Assembly: GCA_029204225.1 (NCBI GenBank)
Contig: CM055096.1
Span: 30,580,557 to 30,644,556 of the forward strand
DNA from: Diphasiastrum complanatum
Lineage: Eukaryota; Streptophyta; Lycopodiopsida; Lycopodiales; Lycopodiaceae
Direction: 5' to 3'
DNA: 64,000 bases
Shown: piece by piece, positions 23,945-34,980 of the stretch
How the letters are laid out: the number at the start of each line of letters is the position of its first letter
Numbering within the stretch: the stretch's first letter is position 1
The notes under the pieces: model-generated
The model's database searches: none
The model's input: the letters and a program-made list of their open reading frames with translations, nothing else
What the model was told of the DNA's origin: nothing
Translations under genes and position numbers: made by a program

Positions 23945-25207
23945 GCCACCACCAACCTAGATCTGTCTCACTATGGTGGCCAATACTTGTGCAACCGGCT
24001 ACCGTTGATGGGTGTGTCGAATGGTGTCCCATCTAGCTTCTCTAGATTCACGGCTCCATGATTAAGAATTTCTTTGATCTGATAAGGACTTTCGCCTATG
24101 AATTTTAATTTTCTCTTGATCGCCTTGGTTTGTACATCAGGACTAGATCTCCAGAACAAAGATCCTTCTTTTGTAACCTGCGATCGTGCCATGCTTTGCG
24201 TCTTTCCTTTTCAGTTGCTAGTGCATGCACAACTAGTAAGCATGTTTCACAGAGCTTATGCAGAGCTTCGTGGCATAATTGTAGAGATCTGAATTCATCA
24301 AGGCATTGCGTTGTGGCAATCCTTAATGAAGGGACTAATATAAAAACTCTATTGACATTACAACATCCTGACCATATACCAATTGGAAGGGTGTTTGATC
24401 AGTGTTTCCCTTATATGCTGTCATGAATGCCCACAGAGCAGCATGCAACTTGTGTTTCCAATCTGATCTACTAGCTTCAACTGTTTTCGTGAGCATGCTA
24501 CACAGGATCTTACTGGATGATTCTGCTTGCCCATTACCATGAGGATAATAAGGCGTACTGGTTCTATGGATCACGAAGAACTCTTCCAACAGGACCTTGA
24601 TGGTCTCATTGATGAAATGACTTTCACGATCGCTAACTATCTCCACTGGGGATCCAAAGCGCACAATGATATGTTCATAGAGGAACTTGGCAGTGGTCCT
24701 AGCATCAGCTGCTCTTACTACCTTGGCTTCAACCCACTTGGTGAGATAGTCGGTGGCCACGATTATGTATCGTGCCTGGGTACTTCTTGCTGTAGGGTGA
24801 GTCAGACCAATGTAATCCAATCCCCACTTTTCGAATGGTGCTTGGGCTAAGACCGGGTGTAGTAGGTCATAATTCAATCTCATTGGTCTCCTTGCCCTTT
24901 GGCACACATCGCACTTCCTCAGGTACTCCTCTGTATTCTTATGAATCATTGGCCACCAACATTCTAATTGCAAGATCTTGTGAACTGTAATGTCGGATGC
25001 AAAATGGCCTCCACCCATGCCTTCATGTAAAAGCAAAATGATCTGGGTGGCCTCATGAGAAAGAATACACCACCGAAGAATCCCATCTGGCCCTCTTCGA
25101 TACAATTGGCCGACAATCAGCTGATAAGGTCTAGCTTTCAAGATAAATTTCCGTTGATCCGCCTTTGGTATTGATCTATCTGGTTGGCCTTGCATTTGGA
25201 TATTCAA
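23945..25207 (-). pseudogene. pol: Integrase, element B
   Basis: Long frame 25207-24335: zinc-binding N-domain (HEGMGGGHFASDITVHKILQ and KCDVCQRARR), then the catalytic core with Asp in WGLDYIG, Asp in VSDRESHF and Glu in NGQAESSSK, so the DDE triad is present. It ends at a stop near 24335. The C-terminal part, with LNHGAVNLEKLDGTPFD, is in another frame (24192-23971). The same C-terminal region is in element C at 39854-40309. It would not give an intact enzyme because of the frame breaks. Confidence 0.85.
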
Positions 25208-25740
25208 TTATTTCGTCAAGCCACTCCGGAACTATGTCTACGTAAAATAAGACAACATCGGCCAGCTCATCTTCGAGTTGGAGTGCAACCTCCTTCTCTT
25301 TGATACGTAGAGCAAGGGTTGATGATCCGAATAAAAAGCAAAGTGTGTGGCCATAAGGTAGTGTCAAAACTTCTTAACCGCATATATCATTGCCAATGCT
25401 TCTCTCTCTGTGGTGGAATAATTCATTTCTGTATCACTGAGTTGTCGGCTTGCAAATCAAATCGAAAAATCCTTTTTGTGTTCTCCTGGCCGGGTTAAGA
25501 CTACTCCAATTGCATACTTCGATGCATTTGTATGCACATGAAACTCAATGGACCAATTGGGTGGACATAGGATTGGTGCTGAAACCAATGTATTTTTAAG
25601 TTTTTGGATAGCCTTTAGGGCTTTCTTGTTCTAATGTGGATCCGTTGTGAGCTTGTAGATTGGTCGTGCTAACTCCGCAAAATCTAAAATAAAAATCCTG
25701 TAATAGTTAGCATGATCCATAAAAATGTAGACCTCGCGGA
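25208..25740 (-). pseudogene. pol: RNase H, element B
   Basis: HTNASKYAIGVVLTRPGEHK (about 25530-25475), then DTEMNYSTTEREALAMIYAV and FYSDHQPLLYV. The usual first catalytic Asp (DAS) is Asn, as in A. Stops occur at KDFSI* and KKF*. Sequence between the DHQ motif and integrase is shorter than usual, suggesting an internal deletion. Confidence 0.75.
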
Positions 25741-25744
25741 TCGT

Positions 25745-26614
25745 TCATGGTGGTGGTAGATCAACAATCATCCTGATTTTCGATAGGTCTGTGGCGATCC
25801 CGTGTCTAGATACAATATGGCCGAGAATCAAGCCATGTGTAATCCAAAATTGACATTTTTTTGGATTCAGAGAGATCTGGAATTTGCGACATTTTTGTAA
25901 CACCTTCTCCAAATTGGATAAGTGTTCTGAGTCTGGTCCATGCACGCATAGATCATCCAAGAAAATTTCCAAAAATTTCTGCAAATATTCTTTGAATTCC
26001 ACCTGCATGACTCGTTGGAAAGTGCTTGGGGCATTGCAAAGTCCGAATGGCATCACCTTATAGGCATAGGTTCTCCAGTCTGTGGCAATTGTTGTCTTAT
26101 GCTGGTCTTGAGGTGCTATCTTCACTTGGTTGTAACCATTGAAGCCGTCTAAAAAACTGTAGGCTTTGGCTCCAACTACTTTGTGAAAGACACTTTCCGT
26201 AAAGGGTAAATGAAAATGATCCTTTTTGGTGACTGCATTTAGCGCCTTCAAGTTTACGCAGATTTGCATTTTGCCATTCTTCTTGGGTACTATAACTATC
26301 AGCGATACCCATTCGGTGTGGTCGATTTCATAAATGAAATCTGCGTCTAACAGCTTCTGCAATTCCTGCTTGACCAGTTCCGTGTAGTTTGGGTTGCAGC
26401 AGTAGTATCAACTAACCTTGAGGATTACTCCATCCATCAAGGGTATGGTGTGTTGGACTACTACTGGTGGAATGCCCTTCAGATCATTGTAATTCCAAGC
26501 GAAATAGTCCTTGTACTCCACCAACAATGATCGTAGCCTTTTGAATTGTGTGGGCGTAAACTGCTCTCCCACATGCACTATCTTTTCTTCTTCACCTGGC
26601 TCGACAAGATTCAT
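25745..26614 (-). pseudogene. pol: Reverse transcriptase, element B
   Basis: Frames 26614-26408 and 26362-25745 mirror A's RT. They hold the same FLDGFNGYNQV, MPFGLCNAPSTFQRVM and FLDD boxes, the same TGA after DGVILKVS and the same stop after DLPPP. One residue near the end differs (HGIA versus HGIT). Confidence 0.9.
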
Positions 26615-26805
26615 TGGTTGTACTCACGCAGGTCCTTCGAAGACTTGTTCCGCTGGTGCCTGACTTTGATCAGGTTCTTGCTGGACTTGCGGCATCATAA
26701 TTACCACGTCGTCCAAGGTATAATTCTTGAAGGTTTCAAGCATCTCATGAACTGGAGCTCGTCAAGATTTCTCCTTCAACATATTGATCTTAGCCCATCA
26801 GCTGG

Positions 26806-27650
26806 TCATCTTTTGATTTCTGTCATTTGAGAGGAGGATGACGTTGTATCAGAGTTCATCCTGATTGACTTCAAGGAATCCAACACCTTCTTTTTGTCTC
26901 TTTTTGTCATATCGGTGGATTCGTCCTTGTTGTCTTTCTTCAGAACTGGCGTGACATTCGCCTCGTGGTTGCAAATATCAACATCCACTGTAGCCATAGC
27001 TTCTTCGGGTAGATCACTCCATCGGATCACCTGGTTGTAACGTTGTTTCAACTGGTTCTTCTTGTTCGTAGGTGCCCTTGGTGGATCTATCCTTGAAACT
27101 TTCATCATAGCAGATTTTTGTGGCGGTTGAGCTGGTACTTTCTTAATTCCATAAAGATCTGGGTCCATGTGCTGTAGGACCTGCTCATCAGTCAGCTCAA
27201 TCTCCTTATTATAAGTCAGAGCATGTTGCCAAGGAACTAAATCATCGTCCACTGGGTTCTCAATAGATTCCGCTGATAGCCATGCTACGTTTATCATATT
27301 CACTCCAAATGTGATTGGTGTGTCTACATGCCCGCTATTTTTACAGGGATATCGACAACCACACCCTTTGGTTTTATACAAGATTGATCTGCCAAGTTGA
27401 TGGCGAATCTTGCTGGCTTCAACCCCTGTAAATCCCACTTTTGATACAAAGTAGTGGAGATTAATTTGACACTTGATCCTCCATCTACTACTGATGCCTT
27501 GTCCTCGAATCTCTTGTGTTTAATCGGTAGGGTGATGTTGTGTTCCTCGCTTTCCCACGCTGCTCCAATGTGGAGGACGTTACTAGTCTCTTCGTAACTC
27601 GTACAATATATGGGCTCAGGCGTACTGGCTCTGCGTCCGCTTTGGCACAT
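26806..27650 (-). pseudogene. Protease and linker, element B
   Basis: Frame 27650-27324 carries VVDGGSSVKLIS; the linker is in frame 27438-26806. The same frameshift as in A lies near the GM* end. Few substitutions separate it from A (for example IENP for IENL and RMNS for RMKS). Confidence 0.75.
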
Positions 27651-27931
27651 TCAGCCAAAAGGCTTTTAGCTTGTGGCACAATCCGCAGTAATTCTCCAAG
27701 AGATAAACTAACATGGCTCGCCAATAAGCTTGTGAGCCTTCCAGTACGTGGTTCCTTGGGCTCCACCATGTGGAAAGGTGGTTCATGACGATGCAACCAA
27801 TCGTTTTGATAAGTGCGCAATGGTGAGCTCGTTCGTGGTTCCCGTTCGCCATCAGCAGGAGGTTCCATAGGGTTGTCCTTTTCTTGCTCTTTTTTCTCTG
27901 CTTGTGCTCTCTGTACCCAGTGCCATATCTT

Positions 27932-29613
27932 CTAGTACTGTATCCTTTCTTCCCTCACATTTGAATATGGCGCTGAAGTTGAGGGTTGTTCATCAATGAC
28001 CGATGGTGGTGGTGAGGGAGCCACTTCCTTCCTCTTCTGTGTTCGTCTAACGGCTAACACAGGAGCATGGAATTGTTGCCCTTTCGGTGGCATCCCTCTG
28101 GAACTGCTGCCTGTTGTATTGCAATGAAGTTCAGTGGGGTGTTGGTCCCAGGTCTCAATGGACAATTCTTGTAGCAGTGTCATCACATTCTCGACAGAAG
28201 GATGTATATCGTCCCTTGTAAGGACATTTCACAATTATGTGTCCTTCATCACATCCGTAGCAGTCGTAATTTCTTTCGCCTTGATGCTGAGTTTGAGCTA
28301 CATAGGCTTATTCATTTATGACAGGATCCATAAATGGCTCATCTGGTCCATACCATTGTTGCTGCTCAGGTTGAGGTGGTACTGGCATTTCTGGTTCTGC
28401 TGCTGTCAAGTTTACGTGGGCCACTTGTTGATTGGCTGGCCCCGGTGGTGCACGTAAGACCATATGCTACTGATGATTCGGTGCACCATACCTCGGAGCC
28501 GTATTTGGTGCCCCTTGATGATATGGATAAGAAGTTTGTAAGGACTCCTCTTCTATTAAACAATCCGGAGGTTAAATGGGCAAAATGTTGTATCGTGCGA
28601 TGTTGCGTTGCACAAATGGCAAAATCTATGTGTCAGTCTCAGATTTTGCTTTAGGATTGGGCACTCATTTGCTGTATGATTTTGTGTGCACACTGAACAC
28701 CATACATTTTCTCGTTGGGGATACTATAGCTGGTTTTGTTTCGGTAGATTTGGTGCTGCTGCTACAGCTCCTTGTAAGGCTTTCAATTTTTGATCAAACT
28801 GCGCCGTAAGTTGCTCCATCTTTTGTTTGTGTAATTTTGTCATCTGATTCAATAGCAATTTTGTGGATAGAGCGGAAGCATTTGATGATGATGATGCTAT
28901 TGAGGGAGTATGAGTATGGGTGGATGGATATTCGTCGTCTGATCCCTCATCCTCCTCCCTAATGACATCTTCCATAGCTTCTTGTAGAGTAGCGTACTGT
29001 TCCCATCATTTCAGTTCTCTTATGATGCTCCGTGCTAGTCTTGCTAAGAACCACATGATCACCGCATGATCGGGAGTTAGGACTGCACTGCACTTGGATT
29101 GTAGATGTTTGACTTGTTCAATATAGTCCCTGACCCTTTCTCTTTTTCTCATCTTGACCTTGCTAGGCAGGAGAAACGAGTCTTTTAGAAACTTTCTTGG
29201 TCTAAAGCGTGTGATGAGAGCCATTTTAACTACTTTCCAGGTGGATTTCTCTTCCTCTGACAAGTTGAAAAACCAATCTTGAGCCACCGCTAATAGGGAC
29301 ATGGGGAACATCATCAACTTTTCTGCAGGTGTCCGTTCGTCGTAGATTTCACAAGCTCGCTCGTAGATTTGGAGGAAGCGGATGGGATCTGATGATCCGT
29401 CGTATTTTGGCATCTCCATCCGAGGTGCCATCCAAACTGCTTGCAAGGGAGTGACATGTACGGGTTGGCCCATTGGATCCATTGGCACTGGTTTTGGTTC
29501 TGCCTCTTGTTGTATAGCTGCTAATCTGGGAAGGTGTGGTGCTTGATTCATTGTCCTTCTTGCTACTAATTGTCCAGATCTTAAATTCATCTGATAGTGG
29601 AGTCCAAGATAGT
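27932..29613 (-). pseudogene. gag: Gag with zinc knuckles, element B
   Basis: Frames 29620-29006 (capsid, same PKYDGSSDPIRF and AQDWFFNL motifs, same terminal RELK stop), 28975-28724 (acidic and coiled-coil segment) and 28720-27932 (knuckle region, including CYGCDEGHIIVKC). Gag coding begins directly against repeat S: the MHYYLGLHYQ start is partly S-derived, whereas A has true leader there. Confidence 0.85.
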
Positions 29614-29696
29614 AATGCATTCATATGTAGCATATTGTCATGGTTGTAGAATAACGTATAGATGCTTCCAAGCTGGTTTCACTCGATCTTCTTCAC
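29614..29696 (-). repeat. 83-bp repeat S, copy 2
   Basis: Reverse complement identical to 4497-4579. It abuts gag of B on one side and, on the other, the short unique stretch before the tRNA-Ala gene. On the minus strand it completes a tiny ORF of 22 codons (29747-29679), whose reality is unknown. Confidence 0.9.
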
Positions 29697-29783
29697 GGTG
29701 TTTATGAAACTCAGTGCAAGTAGAATCTGGGCGGCATGATTATCCATATATTAACTTTCTTCTCTGTTTCTGTTTCGTTCTTT

Positions 29784-29856
29784 GGGGATGTAGCTCAGAT
29801 GGTAGAGCGCTCGCTTAGCATGCGAGAGGTACGGGGATCGATACCCCGCATCTCCA
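29784..29856 (+). tRNA. tRNA-Ala (anticodon AGC)
   Basis: 73 nt with a complete cloverleaf. Acceptor GGGGATG pairs with CATCTCC and includes the G3:U70 wobble pair that identifies alanine tRNAs; discriminator A. The D-arm holds A-box TAGCTCAGATGG. Anticodon stem CTCGC/GCGAG frames loop TTAGCAT with anticodon AGC at 29817-29819. The T-arm is CGGGG-ATCGATA-CCCCG. No intron; CCA not encoded, as expected in a nuclear gene. It matches what I recall of plant nuclear tRNA-Ala. Likely functional. Confidence 0.97.
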
Positions 29857-29861
29857 TTTTT
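29857..29861 (+). terminator. Pol III terminator of tRNA-Ala
   Basis: TTTTT immediately after the discriminator base: the standard RNA polymerase III stop signal. Confidence 0.9.
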
Positions 29862-31250
29862 AGCATTTTGTTACGTTTTTGTTAAAGATAAATATATTTG
29901 TTGTCACAATGCCTTTTTTCTCTTATGTATAAAATTTTTTTTCCATCGAGTCGTGGGAAATTGAGTTGAAGACATGACACATCCTACGTTGCGACTTGGA
30001 ACAGCTATGCATCCGAGAAATACTATCATAGTCAGATCATCAAAACGCAACTACCATTGTTGTTTTCCTCTTTTAGTAGCTGCTTGCGTGATCTCACTTG
30101 TTTGAAGAAATAATTATGTGATCAGCTGAGCGCTGTCGTATGAATTATTAAGTATCTTATGTTGTGTACTAAGGAAAGTGAAACAGCTTTCACTTGGGCA
30201 TTGACTCATTCTCATTATGTGGAGCAGTTCTCCTACAACAACAAAATGTTGCGTCACCAACGTTTCACATCATACTTTTCGAAGAAAATCCCACTTATTT
30301 CTCTGAAACTCGTGCTCTCGGCGGATATTATTTTACTGGTCAAGCCATCTTCTGGATATTTAGCAATTTGCCTGGCATTGTCTAGTCAGCATGGGGCTAT
30401 AATCCAGATCTACCTCTCGTTGTCTTTCAAAATCAGGGTATGACTTTTTTATGAGCATCGCAAGCTTCTTCTCTAAAAGTTCAATCAATGCCCGCTCCCT
30501 ATGCTATTGGATGATGCTCTTTCTCACCACAGGAACTTTTAGTGATCTGGCTTAGAGCTTAGACGCTTGAGCTTCTAAACTATAATGAAAACCAAAATGA
30601 TATTCTGGAACTTACGGTGTGACTATTTCACAAACTTTACCTGCATAAGCAGATGCCATTCCTATCATGGATAGTCACAAACTTACACTTGCATTTGCAG
30701 ATGCCTATCATGGGTAGTCACAAACTTTATACTTCATTTGTAGATGCCATTCCTACTATGTTTACATATCAACCTATACTTCTTAAAAACTTTCTATTCA
30801 ATTCTCGAAAACAAGTATGATAGGAGAAAATTGGCAGTCCAGAGTCTCGAATTCCCAACTACTTAAATGCAAGGATCTTATAGCCCAAATAGCTATGGGT
30901 ACGAATTCTATGGTTCTAGATGCCATTTTGTGTGGACTGTTATGCCAATGTGAATTTATTCATGCTTCCTGATTTGTTTTGATTTGTTCCATTGGCAAGA
31001 AAAGAAGAATCTAGCTACACCCACATCATAATATTCCATCCTTAGAGCTATAGTCTTGATTTTTCAAATAAAAAATAGAATTATAATAACTAGATTCTTG
31101 AGACATATCTAGTTGCCATTTTAATCTTGTTAGAAACTAGCTATCTCAAAGAAAATTAAGCTAAAAATCATTTAGACTTCTGTGTAATTCTCTAGAAAAT
31201 TGCCCAACTCTCAAAATTGCATAGAAAATTAGCACACAACAAAGATTGAT
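29862..31250. other. Low-copy-looking sequence with possible decayed exons
   Basis: No known family. A plus-strand frame at about 30194-30470 reads as coding-like protein (for example ENPTYFSETRALGGYYFTGQ, then GYNPDLPLVVFQNQG) across one TAG, and another stretch near 30000-30100 may belong with it. This could be a broken host gene. The remainder (30560-31250) is non-coding. Confidence 0.35.
30622..30760. repeat. Three imperfect tandem units (about 43-50 bp)
   Basis: Units contain CACAAACTT, a GCAGATGCC-type word and TATCATGG or a variant. They begin at about 30622, 30672 and 30715. Confidence 0.75.
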
Positions 31251-31259
31251 CCCAAAAGG

Positions 31260-31838
31260 ATTTAGGAAGATTTACACCTAACCTCATGCTTTGGCACCTT
31301 CACATAAAGTTCTATTCTTTCTCTTGGCCATTCCATTTTGTTGTGGTGTCCTTGGGCTTATGTACTCCCTTTTGATCCCATGTTCTTCACAAAAGCCCTT
31401 GAACTTGGCAGATACGTACTATCCACCATTGTCACTCCTCAAATACTTGATTTTTGTGGAAAATTGAACTTCCCTTGCAATCTTGAATTTGACAAAGACA
31501 TCAAACACCTCATCGTTGCTCTTTAGTAGATATACCCAACAAGATCTACTGAAATCATCAATGAATGTAACATACATCTTAGCACCACTAATGCCAATTG
31601 TAGATAAACCATGAATATCCAAATGCACAAGATGGAAAGGCTTACTTGATATTGATGTAGATCTCTTGTAAGGTAACCTATGTGAAAGTGCAAATTGCTC
31701 ACAAACATGACTAATGCTTGACAAAGATTTGAATAGAGCAAAAACAACTTTCGTTTTTTCCATCACCTCCAATGACTTGAAGTTGAGATCTCCTTGTGCC
31801 ATACCTCTTGATTTGACATGTCCTCTTTTGCCATACAT
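31260..31838 (-). pseudogene. pol: Copia integrase core fragment (element P)
   Basis: Minus-strand frame 31838-31419: HLVHLDIHG (first Asp), YVTFIDDFSRSCWVYLL, then KYLRSDNGG (second Asp). After a stop it continues with EEHGIKREYISPRTPQQNG and MAKRKNRTL, where the usual AERKN glutamate is Lys. The catalytic triad is therefore broken. It ends near 31260, with no RT following. Confidence 0.85.
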
Positions 31839-32348
31839 ACAACTTGGTTAGCAACAACACAAGCATCAAGTTTGAACAATTTACCTTGTCTCTTCCCCTT
31901 TGCAATCAATTCATCTTCTTTCTTGATCAAAAAAGCACCACCAACAGACTCCACCTTGAATCCCTTATCAAGCAATCGACTCACACTAAGAAGGTTCTTA
32001 GTAACAGAAGGAATGAACAAAACATCTCTCAATCACATTCCTATTAGCAAAAAGGAAAATAGGAATTGTGCCAATCTCTTTGATTGCATACTCACCATCA
32101 TTGGCCATGTAGATCACCTTCTTGTCACCTTTAAATGCCATCAAAGAGTAGTAGTACTCCTCATGATATGTCATGTGTGATGTAACTCCACTATCAATCC
32201 ACCAAGGATCAATGTCTCCATCATTAGCCAACAAGCAAGATGACATAACAAAAGCATTATTTGAGAGCTTTTCATCAACACCATATTCATCTATAGTTAG
32301 GTTGGTTTGTTGCAGGGTCGAAGTTCTTGCGTAGTATAGCCCTCCCAC
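31763..32348 (-). pseudogene. pol: Copia protease and pre-integrase (element P)
   Basis: Frame 32348-31998 includes DPWWIDSGVTSHMT, the copia protease active site (DSG), and MANDGEYAIKEIGTI. Frame 32032-31763 gives the GAG-pre-integrase segment (VLFIPSVTKNLLSVSRLLDK). A frameshift lies between them. Gag sequence is missing upstream. Together with the integrase piece it is one minus-strand relic of about 1.1 kb. Confidence 0.85.
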
Positions 32349-32549
32349 CTGTGAACAAAGGTTAGTTCACTGGATAGGTACCTAACTATGGATAGATGCT
32401 AATTTTAGTTAGTTTTCTACTTTGCATCTAACTCTACCTCCAGTAACACAACTCACTCTAACTCTACTCTTCCTAAACCAGCTTCATCATGATTTTGGGT
32501 GAAGAGAGAAGATAGAATAGAAGAAGAAGAAGAAAAAGGAGAAGAGAGT

Positions 32550-33279
<730 letters not shown>

Positions 33280-33280
<1 letters not shown>

Positions 33281-34762
33281 TTCAGTGAAGCATCCTCTTT
33301 GCCCGCCTCTGGTGGATCAGGTAGCCCGTGACGTCTTCCATAAAGTTGAGGCGGTCCAGTTTTTTCAAGTCCTTGGGCGTGTGGAGGGACTTGTGGACTC
33401 TTGTCAGCCAGTTTTGGTCGACCCCCACTTGGAATCGGTGCATCCAGGGATCTCCAAGGAAGGCAGCTCGGTAATATACACGAGCAACTGGCAGCTGATC
33501 TTCGACTTTGTCGGAAGCTAGCGCCTTATTAGGATCAAAGAATATGGCGGGAAGAAAATCATCCCATTTGTTTTCAATGGCAAATGTTCTAAGTCCCAGG
33601 CGTAAGTGGCTGTCGCGTGGACTGTTGGATCAGGACCCATTTGGATCATCGTGTACATGGTAGGAAGTGCGCGTTCACCCATAATTGTTGCGGACTTGTC
33701 ACATAGGCCTTGATGGCCGCATGGTCTCTTTCAAACAACTGTTGAGGCCACTCTGGTTGTGGTTGGAGGGCGGGTAATGCTTGCAGCTCCTTGCTCTTTA
33801 TTGTTTGAGCTGAAAACGATATCTGCCAGCCGTCTCTTGATGACTCGTGGGGATACTTTGATAGGAATTCATTTATTTTATCCTCCACAGACTTTGGTCT
33901 TCGCACCCGTATCCGTTGGTCCTTGTTCTTGGCCTTCGGACCCTTGATCTTGGCTAAATCCCCCTGCTGCTTGGTGGCTTTGGTCCTGGCTTTTACTGGC
34001 CTGCACAGCGTCAAAAACAGGTGGCGGTGGAATTACCACGGAGGTGGGCTAGGCCTTTTTCTCCATGAATTGTTGGCAAGCCTTGAGGGATTGTTTGGTC
34101 TGGGCGAGATCGTGAGTTGCGCTTGCCCGATATTTATTGAACTCTATCTGGTAGTTGTTCAAGGTTTGCCTATAGACCTACACCTGATGTCGTAGGAGAT
34201 TCATTTCTGATTCAGATAGCAGCCTTGAGTCTGGTGCAACTTGAGCTAACCAGACGAGCTTTTCATTCTGTAGGGCCTTGACTTCTGCCCCCATGTGCGT
34301 ATTCTCTGTTTCCAATATTTGTAATTGCGCCTGGATGGGAGCAAGCCGTTGGGACATTTCGGATTGAAACTCTCGTACCTTAGTGGAGGCCTCTATAAAC
34401 GCTTTGGAGAGGCTTTGGATATAAAGATTGAGGCCCTCCTCCTTCTGCTGCAGCTTGGCAATCTCCCAGTGCCCTTCTTGTTCATGTTGTTGAGCTAAAA
34501 TCAGCTCGTGCTGTAGCTTTGTGAGTTCCGCTCGCAGTTGTGTGTTGCTTGTGGCCAAGTGTAATACCCTGCTTTCCAAGATAGCTATGGCCGCAACCGC
34601 CTCCAGGATGTATTTACCCAGAGTCTGGTACACCGTCGTTAGGTCAGTGGGAGCAGCCGGTACACTGGCACTGGTAAGAGCTTGTGTTGTATCGGCCCCG
34701 ACAACTTGTGGAGTTCCGTCATCATTATCTTCAATCAGGTTACGAGAGGATGGGAGGAACAT
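33280..34762 (-). pseudogene. Unrecognised Gag-like coiled-coil protein, broken
   Basis: From ATG at 34762 a minus-strand frame runs to 34178: an acidic and Ala/Thr-rich N-terminus, then about 130 residues of clear coiled coil (RAELTKLQHELILAQQHEQE, LQILETENTHMGAEVKALQN). Coding appears to go on after stops and shifts: a Lys-rich segment (PKAKNKDQRIRVRRPKSVED, in frame 34014-33646), then TMYTMIQMGPDPTVHATATY and VARVYYRAAFLGDPWMHRFQ (about 33460). I do not recognise the family. Its position inside repeated sequence suggests a retrotransposon Gag or accessory protein. No zinc knuckle was seen. Confidence 0.5.
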
Positions 34763-34796
34763 AGGGGAATTGAAGGGTGGTGTGGAGTATGGAAGA

Positions 34797-34980
34797 TGTA
34801 GTGCAGGCATCCCAAAGGGAGCCGAGAACCACGACTTAGCTTCCCAGCCTTCAACTCTTGCCATCCAACCCACTTGACATACAAGCAGCCAACTCGCCAA
34901 CAACTATCAGACGTAACCAACTTGAAGTTCCGAAAACCAACATTGAGATCCAACCTGGCGCCATGCCAGATTGGCGGTCC
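34797..34980 (-). repeat. 184-bp direct repeat, copy 1 (LTR end, element E)
   Basis: From TGTAGTGCAGGCATC to GGCGGTCC; closely matches 36827-37010. The second copy abuts a primer-binding site, so both are the 3' ends of minus-strand LTRs. This copy is followed instead by the coiled-coil ORF. Confidence 0.75.

Larger units (their letters stand above)
23945..29613 (-). mobile_element. Ty3/gypsy retrotransposon B, inverted near-copy of A
   Basis: Minus-strand element with gag, knuckles, protease, RT, RNase H and integrase: the fullest gypsy coding region here. From about 25500 to 29613 it is nearly identical to A; about a dozen single-base differences were noted by eye in about 4.1 kb, and stops are shared. 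Its 5' side is cut exactly at repeat S (29614). Beyond integrase similarity ends at about 23945. No LTR is visible. Confidence 0.9.
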
